Source: CAYWQB01 sp964460785 (GTDB lineage Bacteria > Chlamydiota > Chlamydiia > Chlamydiales > CAYWQB01). Taken from it: 64,000 nucleotides of DNA. The position numbers and the translations under genes are program-made. The stretch spans positions 682,001 to 746,000 of the forward strand of contig CAYWQB010000001.1 in the NCBI GenBank assembly GCA_964460785.1, given 5' to 3'. Of the stretch, positions 16,762 to 25,650 are shown one piece after another (the stretch's first letter is position 1; each line of letters begins with the position of its first letter). The notes under the pieces were generated by a model. That model saw only the letters and a list, made by a program, of their open reading frames with translations. It did not search any database and was not told the origin of the DNA.

Positions 16762-18129
16762 GTGCAAAACTCTCTCCGTCTTTTTTGGCAAAAATGCCCT
16801 CTACTATTCCTATCTATCAGCCTGACAGCAAGTTATGAAAGCATCCATGGCCGGTTGATTTTTCTATTGCTTTTACTTTTTCTTTGGGCCCCTTATGGGT
16901 TAAAAAAAGGAGGTCTATGGCTTGTTTTGTCTACTCTTTTTGTCTCTTTTTTTCCCTCGAATACATTGCCTCATGTCTCAGGTAAGCAGCATGAACTACT
17001 TGTAGAATCTCGAGATAGCTGGTCCTCAAGGTTCAGTCAGCAGCGTTACCTGTACAGAGGAAAAGTGCATAATCAACCTGTATCTTGGATTGATGGCTCA
17101 TCCAAACGATTTGTTCCTGGCAAGTATTACCAAGTTCAGGGAGACCTTTTAGAGAAAGAGGGCCATTATATTTTAAAAAGAGCAAAAAAAACCTCGCCAA
17201 AAGAGATGAAAAAAGAAGATGCCTACCTCCAAGCGAAGTTTCACTTAAAGACACATATTCAAAAGCTAATCAAAACAAACCATAATTCAGATTTTCACAA
17301 CTTGTATTCTGTACTCACCTTAGGGGGGCAAGCCCATAGCCTATACAAGTTTCAATTTAGCCGCTATCAACTCAGCCACCTACTTGTTATCTCTGGATTC
17401 CATTTCAGTCTGCTTGCCCTGCTACTGATACAAACTTTATCTAAAGTATTGTCTCTCCCTCTCACTTTTTTCGTCGCTCTGTTAACCCTCTCTTTTTACT
17501 TTGCTTTACTTCCCTTTTCTCCATCTATTGAAAGAGCTTTCTTAGCCCAATCTATTTTCTTACTTGGCGCCCTTCTAGGACGGAAAAGCTTTGCCCTCAA
17601 CAGCCTTGGAGCCGCCTTACTTATTATTCTTATTTTTTTCCCTACAAGCCTTGAAAAACCTGCCGCTATCTTGAGTTTTTTACTCACAGGCTCCATTCTT
17701 CTATTTTATCCTTTCATTGCCCGCTTTATACATGCAAAAAGTTTATGGAAAAAATCCATAGCACTTAGCTTATCTATCCAGCTGGCAGCTCTACCTCTTT
17801 CTTTGTGCCTTTTTCACAAAGTCTCTCTTTTGGGGATTCTATTTAATCTGTTTATTCCCTGGTATTTCTCCCTAGTCATGCTTACTTTAATAGCGAGTCT
17901 TGTCTTCTCTGCAGTGCCTTACTTTCCCTCTACGATTTTCAGTGAAATGGCAGATTTTCTCATTTTACAGCTCATGCGCTTTCTAGAGATCCCCTGGCAT
18001 ACTTTCGATCTATCAATCCGTACCTGTAATCTTTCTCCACAGCTCCTAACCCTTTACTTTTTCTTTCTACTTTTTATAGGAGCGATCCTTCACAAAAAGC
18101 AGCCTTTGAGTACCCTACCAGCTTTTTAA
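16762..18129 (+). CDS. comEC: ComEC/Rec2-type competence membrane protein, short form
   Basis: A 455-residue membrane protein. It has two N-terminal membrane spans, a soluble beta-rich segment (YLYRGKVHNQPVSWIDG, then GKYYQVQGDLLE) and the Competence domain with LLVISGFHFSLLALLL near residue 210. About eight further helices follow, ending IGAILHKKQPLSTL. In naturally competent bacteria ComEC forms the inner-membrane DNA channel. The C-terminal metallo-beta-lactamase domain found in full-length ComEC is absent, as I recall is the case in Chlamydia. The start codon is GTG with AGG upstream. It lies downstream of ndh and the 16204 gene. Confidence 0.82.
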   Translation: MQNSLRLFWQKCPLLFLSISLTASYESIHGRLIFLLLLLFLWAPYGLKKGGLWLVLSTLFVSFFPSNTLPHVSGKQHELLVESRDSWSSRFSQQRYLYRGKVHNQPVSWIDGSSKRFVPGKYYQVQGDLLEKEGHYILKRAKKTSPKEMKKEDAYLQAKFHLKTHIQKLIKTNHNSDFHNLYSVLTLGGQAHSLYKFQFSRYQLSHLLVISGFHFSLLALLLIQTLSKVLSLPLTFFVALLTLSFYFALLPFSPSIERAFLAQSIFLLGALLGRKSFALNSLGAALLIILIFFPTSLEKPAAILSFLLTGSILLFYPFIARFIHAKSLWKKSIALSLSIQLAALPLSLCLFHKVSLLGILFNLFIPWYFSLVMLTLIASLVFSAVPYFPSTIFSEMADFLILQLMRFLEIPWHTFDLSIRTCNLSPQLLTLYFFFLLFIGAILHKKQPLSTLPAF

Positions 18130-18200
18130 GAGAGAAATTCACCTTGCCTCCCCCTGTCTGATTTGGTACTAACTCTACCCTTAAAAAGGAGGATCATTTT

Positions 18201-19196
18201 ATGTCTGACAAGGTTTACCTAGTTACCGGTGCTGCAGGGTTTATTGGCTCTCATATTGTAGAGGAGGTTATTCAAGAGGCAGCCCCCGGAACCAAAATCC
18301 TTAGTATCGATAACCTTTCTACAGGCTCTTCTTCTACTTTGACTCTTCTTCAAAAACTTGCTGAAGAGAAAGGGATTCACTTTCTCTCTTTTAAGGAAGA
18401 TATTCGCAATAAAGCTGTAATCGATGAAATCTTCTCCTCCCATAAGCCCTCCTATGTCGCCCACCAAGCAGCTGTTGCTTCCGTACAACAATCGATTGAT
18501 CAACCAAGCTATACTGCCTCTGTAAACCTTCTAGGTACATTAAATGTCCTTGAAGCCGCAGCTACTTGGGGAGCAAAACATTTCACGTTTGCCTCTAGCG
18601 CAGCAGTCTATGGAAACCCGAAATCGATCCCTTGCGATGAGCTCTCCCCTACGTCTCCCATCTCTCCTTATGGCTGTGAAAAATTAATGGGCGAGCAGTA
18701 TATGCATCTATTTGCTGCAAAGCATCGTGAGATGACGATAGATATTTTCCGTTACTTTAATGTCTATGGGCCCAGACAAGACCCCTCTAGTGAGTACTCT
18801 GGTGTTATCTCTATCTTTAATGACGCATTCTCTAAAGGACTCAAAGCTCCGACTATTTTCGGGGATGGCAAGCAGTTCCGTGACTTTATTTATGTCAAAG
18901 ATATTGCAAGAGCAAATCTAAAAGCCCTTAAGCGATCAAACCCAGGCTCTCACCTTTTCTGCTTAGGTACAGGCAGGCCCACAAACCTGCTTGATTTATT
19001 TCAAAGCTTTGAATTTTTGTACCAAAAAGGATGGGCTCCTCAACATAAAGAAGCCCGCTATGGAGATGTAAAAGAGAGTTTGTCTACCCCTGAAAAAGTT
19101 CTTCATGCTCTCTCTCTAGAAAGCTTTCAACCTCTTCAAAAAGGGATAGAGCAACTTGTTCTCTCTCAAGGATCTTTACCCCTGGTTCAAAAGTAA
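18201..19196 (+). CDS. NAD-dependent sugar-nucleotide epimerase/dehydratase (GalE-like extended SDR)
   Basis: A 331-residue extended short-chain dehydrogenase. The N-terminus has the NAD motif VTGAAGFIGSHIVEEV, then the catalytic Ser-x24-Tyr-x3-Lys pattern with FASSAAVYGNP and PYGCEKLMGEQY (Tyr near 156), RYFNVYGPRQDP, and VKDIARANLKAL. This is the layout of UDP-glucose/UDP-GlcNAc 4-epimerases of the GalE/WbpP branch; substrate unknown. Likely role: cytoplasmic supply of a sugar nucleotide for lipopolysaccharide or glycan synthesis. AAAAAGGAGG gives a strong ribosome site. The 3' end overlaps the convergent lipoprotein gene by 21 bases. Confidence 0.85.
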   Translation: MSDKVYLVTGAAGFIGSHIVEEVIQEAAPGTKILSIDNLSTGSSSTLTLLQKLAEEKGIHFLSFKEDIRNKAVIDEIFSSHKPSYVAHQAAVASVQQSIDQPSYTASVNLLGTLNVLEAAATWGAKHFTFASSAAVYGNPKSIPCDELSPTSPISPYGCEKLMGEQYMHLFAAKHREMTIDIFRYFNVYGPRQDPSSEYSGVISIFNDAFSKGLKAPTIFGDGKQFRDFIYVKDIARANLKALKRSNPGSHLFCLGTGRPTNLLDLFQSFEFLYQKGWAPQHKEARYGDVKESLSTPEKVLHALSLESFQPLQKGIEQLVLSQGSLPLVQK

Positions 19197-19889
19197 GGGT
19201 AAAGCCTCCATCCAAGCTGGAGTTTTTACATCTTTCTTCACTCGAAGCACCGCCATACGCTTTCCTTTCTCTAGGAAATCGAAATGTGTAAGAACTCCAT
19301 GATAGTGGGGACGATCGAGAAAGTCATCAAACAGGATTGTTGCTTGTGGCCATAGCTCTGCACATAGTAAAGCTGAGGCTGCTCGAAACCGTCCATCAAC
19401 CATAATTGTATCAAACTCATAACCCTGCTTTTTCAGATCAACAAGGCTAGCTGTATAGTTAATCCACTTACTGCTCAGCTTCGATGGATTTCCCCAGTTA
19501 CGAGTTTCTCCAACATCTGCATGAACAAAAGTGAGGCGTTCCTGTCCTCCGAGATTTTGGCACTTGTCTGAAGCCCATTTGATCCATTTCTTATCTGTTT
19601 CCACTGAAACTAAAGAGGTGGAGGGATTAGTTGCTAAAATATAGGGCGTGGACTTTCCAGCCCCTAACTCTAGCATAGATGATGCCTGTGAAACATAGCG
19701 CTGAAATAAGAGAAGGTCTTGCTGAGCAAGGTGAGGAGACTCTACCTGATCTTGGCTGTTGCCCGTTGCTTTTGTTTGACCTTGATGCTTTTGCTGGGAA
19801 GCTCGCTTGAAGCGCTGATTCTGTGAATCTGTACAAGCAAAGGAAAGGCTAGATAACAAAAGAGATAAAATTAAATATTTTTTATACAA
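19176..19889 (-). CDS. Exported lipoprotein with a methyltransferase-like Rossmann domain
   Basis: A 237-residue protein with a lipoprotein signal (KKYLILSLLLSSLSFAC; Cys19 lipidated) and a Gln/Lys-rich linker of about 40 residues. A class I methyltransferase-like core follows: MLELGAGKSTPYI (SAM loop), VSVETDKKWIKW (acidic end of strand 2), LTFVHADVGE and FDTIMVDGRFRAASAL. SAM is not expected outside the cytoplasm, so either the signal is not used or the fold binds something else. A 6-base-pair hairpin (19905-19923) sits in its 5' leader, ahead of the GGAGG ribosome site. Function unknown. Confidence 0.65.
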   Translation of the reverse strand: MYKKYLILSLLLSSLSFACTDSQNQRFKRASQQKHQGQTKATGNSQDQVESPHLAQQDLLLFQRYVSQASSMLELGAGKSTPYILATNPSTSLVSVETDKKWIKWASDKCQNLGGQERLTFVHADVGETRNWGNPSKLSSKWINYTASLVDLKKQGYEFDTIMVDGRFRAASALLCAELWPQATILFDDFLDRPHYHGVLTHFDFLEKGKRMAVLRVKKDVKTPAWMEALPLLLNQG

Positions 19890-20058
19890 AAGAAACCTCC
19901 ATAGTTGGCTATAAATAAGCCAAAAACTTTTACAGATAAAGATTTAAATTGACCACACTTTTCATTTTCTACTCCCCCTATCAAGCAAAAAACCAAATGA
20001 CAGGACCCACCTCTACCTCCTACCACTGCATTCTCTTATGTCATCTAGAGATAGTTCT

Positions 20059-20087
20059 TTGACAAAAATCCATCCATAAGGTGAAAA
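20059..20087 (+). promoter_or_regulatory. Predicted promoter of tRNA-His
   Basis: A perfect -35 TTGACA (20059-20064), a 17-base spacer and a weak -10 TGAAAA (20082-20087), placing the start about 10 bases before the tRNA. Confidence 0.45.
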
Positions 20088-20103
20088 TACTCCTTCTCAT
20101 TAT

Positions 20104-20177
20104 GGCGATCGTAGCTCAGTGGTTAGAGCACTGGATTGTGGTTCCAGGGGTCGCGGGTTCGGTTCCCGTCGATCGCC
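20104..20177 (+). tRNA. tRNA-His (GUG)
   Basis: A complete cloverleaf: acceptor arm GCGATCG pairing with CGATCGC, with an extra 5' G opposite the C at position 73 (the G-1 identity mark of tRNA-His); D arm GCTC...GAGC; anticodon arm CTGGATTGTGGTTCCAG with anticodon GTG; T arm GCGGG-TTCGGTT-CCCGT. The CCA end is not fully encoded. A run of eight T follows. The gene lies directly ahead of uppP and may be cotranscribed with it. Confidence 0.95.
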
Positions 20178-20244
20178 CACTTTTTTTTCCACAAAAAAGA
20201 TTTTCTTGGTAGATTCAACATTCAACTTACTGGATGTGAGAATC

Positions 20245-21021
20245 ATGAGTACATTAGAAGCGATTATCTTAGGTATTGTTCAAGGGATTACGGAGTTTTT
20301 CCCTGTGAGCTCCTCAGGCCATTTGAAACTTTTTCAGATGCTATTTGGCTGGGAAAATCTCGATCAATACATCTTATTTGATATTACCTGCCATCTCGGT
20401 ACCTTACTCGCGATTTGCCTGCTTCTGCGGAAAGAGATTTATACCGTTTTAGTAGACGATCGCAAGCAGATGCTCACTCTGATCATTGGCCTTATCCCTC
20501 TACTTCCGCTCTACTTCCTTTTAAAGCAGATCCATGCGCTTTATGACACCCCTAAGCTCTTAGGGTTCTTCTTCTTACTCACCTCTGGTTTGCTATATAC
20601 AGGTGAGCGCTTTTCCAGAAAGCAAGAGCCTAACAACAACAACCTCAGTGGCTTCATTATAGGATGCTTTCAAGCATTAGCCATTCTTCCTGGGGTTTCT
20701 AGAAGTGGAGCCACCATTTCCTCTGCTAAGTGGCTTGGCTGGAGTTATGATAAAGCCTTTCGCTTTTCGTTTTTACTTGCCATCCCCACAATTTTGGGAG
20801 GAACTCTTGTCGAGCTTCGCTCTATGTTGAAGTCTCCTAACCTCCCCCCTGTAGGAGGGTGGCAATACTTCTTAGGATTTTTCTTCTCTTTTCTTGTAGG
20901 ATTTTTTGCTCTGAAAGTCTTGCGCAAACTACTCAATAAGCATGGAGTCTCTATCTTTATTTGGTATTGCTTCTTTTTAGGAATTGCCACCTGCATTTAT
21001 ACCCTATTCGTGTTAAGGTAG
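20245..21021 (+). CDS. uppP: Undecaprenyl-diphosphate phosphatase
   Basis: A 258-residue polytopic membrane protein of the BacA/UppP family. Its two signatures are present: GIVQGITEFFPVSSSGHL near residue 10-30 (the Glu-rich motif) and ILPGVSRSGATISSA near residue 150. It dephosphorylates undecaprenyl diphosphate outside the membrane, recycling the lipid carrier for peptidoglycan or other wall glycans. The ATG at 20245 gives the conserved N-terminus; a longer frame starts inside the tRNA and is not credible. ftsK follows at 6 bases, so envelope and division functions share a transcript. Confidence 0.93.
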   Translation: MSTLEAIILGIVQGITEFFPVSSSGHLKLFQMLFGWENLDQYILFDITCHLGTLLAICLLLRKEIYTVLVDDRKQMLTLIIGLIPLLPLYFLLKQIHALYDTPKLLGFFFLLTSGLLYTGERFSRKQEPNNNNLSGFIIGCFQALAILPGVSRSGATISSAKWLGWSYDKAFRFSFLLAIPTILGGTLVELRSMLKSPNLPPVGGWQYFLGFFFSFLVGFFALKVLRKLLNKHGVSIFIWYCFFLGIATCIYTLFVLR

Positions 21022-21027
21022 AATTGT

Positions 21028-23370
21028 ATGAATGAAGAAAGATCGACTTCCATTTCCACGGAGATTCGTGGAATCCTATTATTAAGCCTTTCGATTTTAT
21101 TGCTGCTTTCTCTGATTAGCTACTCAGGGGGAATTGAAGCAAAAAACTGGCTTGGGCTCTCTGGGTACTACGCAGCAACAGCATTGCTCTATGCCTTTGG
21201 CTTGGCAAGCTACCTAGTGGTACTTGCAATTGGCTACCTCGGCGTCCATGAAATTTTAGCAAGACCGATCCCTGAACTTCGCCTCAAAACGCTTTACTTT
21301 GTACTACTTACGGCCTCTTTATGTGTTTTGCTAAACCTCACAGTTGACCACTGGCCTGCTGTCGGCAGTAAAATGAAAAGCTTGGTCTATACCCAAGAAC
21401 TCGTAAAGCCTTCTTTCCTCAAAGAGGGCCTTTCTCGCCACAACTTAGGTGGCGTTCCTGGGTACTACTTAATGAAAGACCTTCCCAAAGTGAACTTCCT
21501 TCGCCTATTTAGCCCTGTAGGCACCACTCTCATTTTCAGTATTTTGCTCCTTATTTCCTCTCTTTTACTCACTGAAGTTGGGTTCACAACATTTTTTGCT
21601 GCTGTAGGTCGTGTTTTTTCCAAGCTGATGAAGCCGGTAAGGAAGATTCGCTCTTCTGAGTCCTCTAGAGCTCAGGACAGGAAGAGCTACTTCTCTATCC
21701 TATGGAATTTTGTAAAGCGTCCATTCAAACGAAAAAAACAAGCTCTAGCAGACTTTGATTTTCCAATCGAAGAGCCAATCAAAGAGCCTCTTCCCCCAGT
21801 GAAAGAAAGGCAAGCCCCCTTCCCTATCCCCATTACACGCCGCCAAACAAAAGCTCTTTCTCACTCCCCCTCTCCTACCACAGACTCACCTACACAGCCC
21901 CCTTCCCCTCCGGCTACACCTACCGAATACTCAGCTCCTTCCCTCTCTCTTTTACAATCGCCTAAAGAAGTGGATCGCTCCTCATTAAGGCGCTTTCTAC
22001 AAGAGCAAGCTGCTATTTTAGAAGAGACATTGCATAGCTTTGGTATCGAAGCAAAAGTCGGAAATATCAATGCGGGCCCTACCATCATTTCCTATGAAGT
22101 CACTCCATCAACAGGCGTGAAGGTCCAAAAAATCAAAGCCTTAGAAAACGACATCGCCCTCAAGCTAAAGGCTCAGTGTATCCGCATTATCGCACCGATT
22201 CCTGGGCGCGCAGCTGTGGGGATAGAGGTCCCCAATCCAGCCCCTCAAGAGGTAAGTTTTAAAGAGCTTCTTTCAAGCTACAAAAAGAGCTCTCGTCAGC
22301 TACAAGTCCCCATTCTTCTTGGTAAAAGTGTCGTCGGAGAAAGTGTGATCTCGGACTTAGTTAAAATGCCGCACTGCATTATTGCAGGAGCTACAGGCTC
22401 CGGAAAGTCGGTGTGTATCAACACCATTATCATGTCGATTTTAATGACAGCTTCTCCTGACCGTATTCGCTTACTACTCATCGACCCAAAAAAGGTGGAG
22501 CTTAGCGCTTACTCTGGTTTGCCCCATATGATTAGCCCTGTCGTTACAGAGCCTTCTGAAGCACTTCTTGCTATGAAATGGCTCGTCCGGGAAATGGAAT
22601 GGCGCTATGAACTTCTCAAGCAGATGAATGTTCGTAACATCATGGGCTTCAATACAAGAAAGCGTAACATCAAAATAGAAGAGAGCCTCCCCATTGAGGT
22701 CCCTGCAAGCCTCCCCTACTATGTTTGCATTATCGATGAGCTTGCTGACTTGATGATGGTTGCTGGGAATGATATAGAGGCCCCAATTGCTCGCATTGCC
22801 CAAATGGCAAGAGCTGTGGGTATCCACCTGATTCTTGCTACACAGCGCCCCTCTAGAGAAGTCATCACTGGCCTGATCAAAGCGAACTTCCCTACACGTA
22901 TTGCTTTTAAAGTTGCTTCCCGAGTAAACAGCCAAATTATTTTAGATGACATTGGTGCAGAAAGCTTACTTGGAAATGGAGACATGCTTTTCCTTGCTCC
23001 TGGAGCAGCTTCTCCTGTGCGCGCGCAAGGAGCATTTGTACGCGATGAAGATATCCTAAGTGTCATTGAATCCATCTGCCGCAAGTTCCCTACACAATAC
23101 CTTGTAGAAAGCTTTTCTGAACGCTCTATGGAAATTGAAGCCTCGCCTAGAGGAGGTAGCCAAGAGCTTGATGCATTGTTTGGCCAGGCAAAGCGGTTAG
23201 TGATAGAAACTGGGAATGCCTCCACCACCTTCATCCAAAGAAAGCTCAAAGTCGGCTATGCTCGTGCAGCGAGTATTATGGACCAGCTTGAAGAGCAGTC
23301 AATCATTGGACCTCAAGAAGGCTCTAAGCCGAGAAAAGTTTTAGTCTCTGATAGTGAAGAAGAAAGCTAG
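21028..23370 (+). CDS. ftsK: DNA translocase FtsK
   Basis: A 780-residue FtsK/SpoIIIE protein. Four hydrophobic segments occupy the first 190 residues. A Pro/Ser-rich linker (about 250-310) follows, then the alpha domain (GNINAGPTIISYEVTP), the RecA-like motor with P-loop GATGSGKSV near residue 460 and Walker B IIDELADLMM, and the C-terminal winged-helix gamma domain (KLKVGYARAASIMDQLE). The motor pumps chromosome DNA through the division site and activates XerCD recombination at dif; a XerC gene lies at 37593-38570. The linker is short compared with that of E. coli. Confidence 0.95.
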   Translation: MNEERSTSISTEIRGILLLSLSILLLLSLISYSGGIEAKNWLGLSGYYAATALLYAFGLASYLVVLAIGYLGVHEILARPIPELRLKTLYFVLLTASLCVLLNLTVDHWPAVGSKMKSLVYTQELVKPSFLKEGLSRHNLGGVPGYYLMKDLPKVNFLRLFSPVGTTLIFSILLLISSLLLTEVGFTTFFAAVGRVFSKLMKPVRKIRSSESSRAQDRKSYFSILWNFVKRPFKRKKQALADFDFPIEEPIKEPLPPVKERQAPFPIPITRRQTKALSHSPSPTTDSPTQPPSPPATPTEYSAPSLSLLQSPKEVDRSSLRRFLQEQAAILEETLHSFGIEAKVGNINAGPTIISYEVTPSTGVKVQKIKALENDIALKLKAQCIRIIAPIPGRAAVGIEVPNPAPQEVSFKELLSSYKKSSRQLQVPILLGKSVVGESVISDLVKMPHCIIAGATGSGKSVCINTIIMSILMTASPDRIRLLLIDPKKVELSAYSGLPHMISPVVTEPSEALLAMKWLVREMEWRYELLKQMNVRNIMGFNTRKRNIKIEESLPIEVPASLPYYVCIIDELADLMMVAGNDIEAPIARIAQMARAVGIHLILATQRPSREVITGLIKANFPTRIAFKVASRVNSQIILDDIGAESLLGNGDMLFLAPGAASPVRAQGAFVRDEDILSVIESICRKFPTQYLVESFSERSMEIEASPRGGSQELDALFGQAKRLVIETGNASTTFIQRKLKVGYARAASIMDQLEEQSIIGPQEGSKPRKVLVSDSEEES

Positions 23371-23454
23371 GCTTCCATCTTAAGCAAAAAATGAGGATGA
23401 CCTTTTTCTTTAGATCCTTTATCAGTAGGTAAAGTTTTTTTTTGCTTTTTTATC

Positions 23455-24831
23455 ATGCCGCACCAAGTTTATATTGCATCTATCGCGGACAACCGCACCA
23501 ACGAGCTTGAGGAGTACTTTCTTGAGAAAGGAGAGTATGAGGTCTCGGTATATCATAATGGTGGAGACTTAAAAAAGCAGCTAGAGCACAAGATCCCCGA
23601 TTACCTATTTCTTGATCTACTGCTACCAAATATTCACTCTTTATCCCTTCTACAAAAACTAGCCCAGGATCATCCTGACCTTTCTATTTTTGTCTATACT
23701 GCAAAGTCTATGGAGCAGGACTATATAGAGTCCTTAAATGCAGGTGCTGCATATTATATCCATAAGGCTTACTCGATTGAAACAATTGATCAGATTTTCA
23801 ATGACTACCAAAAAGGGTCTCTCTCCCCTCCCTCTTATAATGAAAGCCTTAGCCCTTTTTCAAACCTCGATGAGATCTTTCATTCCGAGTTTGAACATAA
23901 AAGCATAGACAAAGCCCCTCCTCCACTATCCATTGAGGCTCCAAAGAGTCTAGACTATATTAAATTCTGGGGAACCAGAGGCTCTGTGCCTGTCTCTGGG
24001 TATGAGCATTTATTATATGGAGGCAACACCTCCTGCTTAGAAGTGCGCGCAGGGGGCCAGCTCATCATTATCGATGCTGGCACAGGCATTCGCGCACTCA
24101 GCAAAACCCTTATTGGGGGAGAAGATGCGGTTAAGGATATTCATCTATTCATTAGCCATACGCACTGGGATCACATCCTTGGGTTCCCATTTTTTGCCCC
24201 TGCTTATTTTAAGGGCCGTAAGATTCACATCTATGCTCCCAAAGGCTCTCGAGGTGCAATACGAGAAATATTCACAGGCATACTCGCCCGCGAATATTTT
24301 CCTGTCGCTCTAGATGAAATGGCTGCGAATTTTGAGTTTCATGAAGTGGACCACACAAGCTCTGTGGAAATTGGCTCGATCAACCTGGACTTTCTTTGGT
24401 CAAACCACCCAGGCCCCTGTATTAGCTTTCGTATCCGAACCAAGAATATGGCCATAGGCTATGCCACGGACAATGAAATTTTCGGAGGGTATTTAGGAAA
24501 TCCAAACGAGTTAAAGCCAGGGCACCCTATTTATGAATCGTACCTACCCATGATTCATTTCTTCTCTGACTGTGATTGGCTGATTCATGAAGCGCAATAC
24601 TCAACAGAACAATACAAGCGCCGCATTGGATGGGGCCATTCCTCAGTCAATAATGCTACCGCTCTAGCTAAACTATGCAAGCCACAAAAGTGGATTATCA
24701 CCCATCATGATCCAGAAGCGACAGACCAAACTCTCACCAATAAGCTACACTTACATAAGGCCTTACTAGCAGAGTGTGATGCAGAGCTCGATCTCTCTAT
24801 GGCTCATGACTATATGCTGATTGGGTTATGA
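23455..24831 (+). CDS. Response-regulator receiver fused to a metallo-beta-lactamase-fold hydrolase
   Basis: A 458-residue two-domain protein. Residues 1-120 form a receiver domain with the phosphate-accepting Asp in LFLDLLLP (Asp54), the Thr/Ser switch in FVYTAKS and Lys in IHKAYS. A linker follows. Residues about 165-458 form a metallo-beta-lactamase fold with SHTHWDHILG, SNHPGPC, GYATDNE, GWGHSSVN and THHDPEATD supplying metal ligands. A phospho-regulated hydrolase, perhaps acting on a nucleotide or phosphodiester, is the reading from motifs. No Shine-Dalgarno sequence precedes the ATG (the leader is T-rich), and no sensor kinase is in the window. It converges on the fliS operon. Confidence 0.8.
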   Translation: MPHQVYIASIADNRTNELEEYFLEKGEYEVSVYHNGGDLKKQLEHKIPDYLFLDLLLPNIHSLSLLQKLAQDHPDLSIFVYTAKSMEQDYIESLNAGAAYYIHKAYSIETIDQIFNDYQKGSLSPPSYNESLSPFSNLDEIFHSEFEHKSIDKAPPPLSIEAPKSLDYIKFWGTRGSVPVSGYEHLLYGGNTSCLEVRAGGQLIIIDAGTGIRALSKTLIGGEDAVKDIHLFISHTHWDHILGFPFFAPAYFKGRKIHIYAPKGSRGAIREIFTGILAREYFPVALDEMAANFEFHEVDHTSSVEIGSINLDFLWSNHPGPCISFRIRTKNMAIGYATDNEIFGGYLGNPNELKPGHPIYESYLPMIHFFSDCDWLIHEAQYSTEQYKRRIGWGHSSVNNATALAKLCKPQKWIITHHDPEATDQTLTNKLHLHKALLAECDAELDLSMAHDYMLIGL

Positions 24832-25194
24832 CCGCGTATCTATTTGCTTGCGAAGTTGGCTCTTCCCTGCGTAGCGATCGCGTACCTCTTTTAACTTTTT
24901 GCGCGCGCGCTTAATCTGTTGGATTTCTTGAAATAACAGGCCTTTACGAATGGTCAAGTTTGCTTCTACTTTTTTCTGCAGGTCTACTACTTGACGGTAG
25001 GTCGACTGTGCCTCTGAAGGCAGAGCCTCTTCTTTGTCAAAAAAAGAGCGCGCCCGCTCAATCAGCAGCTCTTGCTGGGCTTGTAAAGCATCAACAGCTT
25101 TAGCCCCAGAAGCAGCTTGCGACTGCTCATAAAGAGAAGATGTTACTTGATGAAGTTCCTCAAGAACTCCCATGCAGGAATACTCTTGTTGCAT
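24826..25194 (-). CDS. FliT-like flagellar export chaperone candidate
   Basis: A 122-residue all-helical protein placed 5 bases after fliS. The ATG at 25194 is the first sensible start; the longer open frame begins inside fliS. Sequence: an N-terminal helix (VLEELHQVTSSLYEQS), a middle helix with ALQAQQELLIERARSFFDKE and a long basic C-terminal helix (LLFQEIQQIKRARKKLKEVRDRY). FliT-type chaperones have this size, composition and position behind fliS, and bind the filament cap or ATPase-complex proteins. Sequence likeness in this family is always low, so the call rests mainly on position and helix pattern. Its stop overlaps the convergent receiver-hydrolase gene. Confidence 0.5.
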   Translation of the reverse strand: MQQEYSCMGVLEELHQVTSSLYEQSQAASGAKAVDALQAQQELLIERARSFFDKEEALPSEAQSTYRQVVDLQKKVEANLTIRKGLLFQEIQQIKRARKKLKEVRDRYAGKSQLRKQIDTRS

Positions 25195-25199
25195 ACTAC

Positions 25200-25640
25200 T
25201 CAACCTTGGATGTTTAGGCCTCCATCCATGCAATCCCCAGCTGGGGGTTGCCCTGCAACTTTTTTTGAAAGCCCTTCCCAACCTTCTTTCAGGTTGATAA
25301 GGAGTTGCTTAACGTCATCAAGGGCCGCGACATCCTTCTCCATGTTTGCATTTACTAAACGATAGTTCATGTACTCATAGAGTCGGTAAAGATTTTTTGC
25401 AAGGTCGCCCCCCTGCTCCATATTCAGGGTAACTGTAAGCTCCGTAATAATATTTTGTGCCGCAATTAGGTGATTATGAAACCGTTCGATCCAATCATCT
25501 TCTTTTTTATTTACGACAACTTCAGCTTTATTTAACTGATCAATCGCTCCATCATAGAGTAAAAGGACAAGCTGTACAGGGCTTGCAGATTCGATTTGCT
25601 TTCGCTTATATTCTCGAGCTCCATCGGCTTGCTGTGTCAT
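25200..25640 (-). CDS. fliS: FliS flagellar export chaperone
   Basis: A 146-residue protein with the FliS hallmarks: an N-terminal REYKRKQIESASPVQLVLLLYDGAI-like helix region. In FliS this motif reads Y-x3-Q-I-x-T/S-A-S-P-x-x-L-V-x-M-L-Y-D-G-A. The protein continues with HNHLIAAQNIITELTVTLN, EQGGDLAKNLYRLYEYMNYRL and a helix matching LLINLKEGWEGL, where FliS reads LRELRDAW. The tail (about 20 residues, Pro/Gly-rich) extends past the usual end. FliS binds the C-terminus of flagellin and keeps it unfolded for export. GAGG precedes the ATG at 25640 by 6 bases. Second gene of a three-gene leftward operon. Confidence 0.85.
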   Translation of the reverse strand: MTQQADGAREYKRKQIESASPVQLVLLLYDGAIDQLNKAEVVVNKKEDDWIERFHNHLIAAQNIITELTVTLNMEQGGDLAKNLYRLYEYMNYRLVNANMEKDVAALDDVKQLLINLKEGWEGLSKKVAGQPPAGDCMDGGLNIQG

Positions 25641-25650
25641 TTTGGACCTC

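Noticed and set aside
20178..20190. T8 run after tRNA-His as an intrinsic terminator
   Set aside because: No independent hairpin precedes it, and uppP follows closely on the same strand, so readthrough is as likely.
20119..20244. N-terminal extension of UppP starting inside tRNA-His
   Set aside because: The extension is the tRNA read as codons; the conserved protein starts at 20245.
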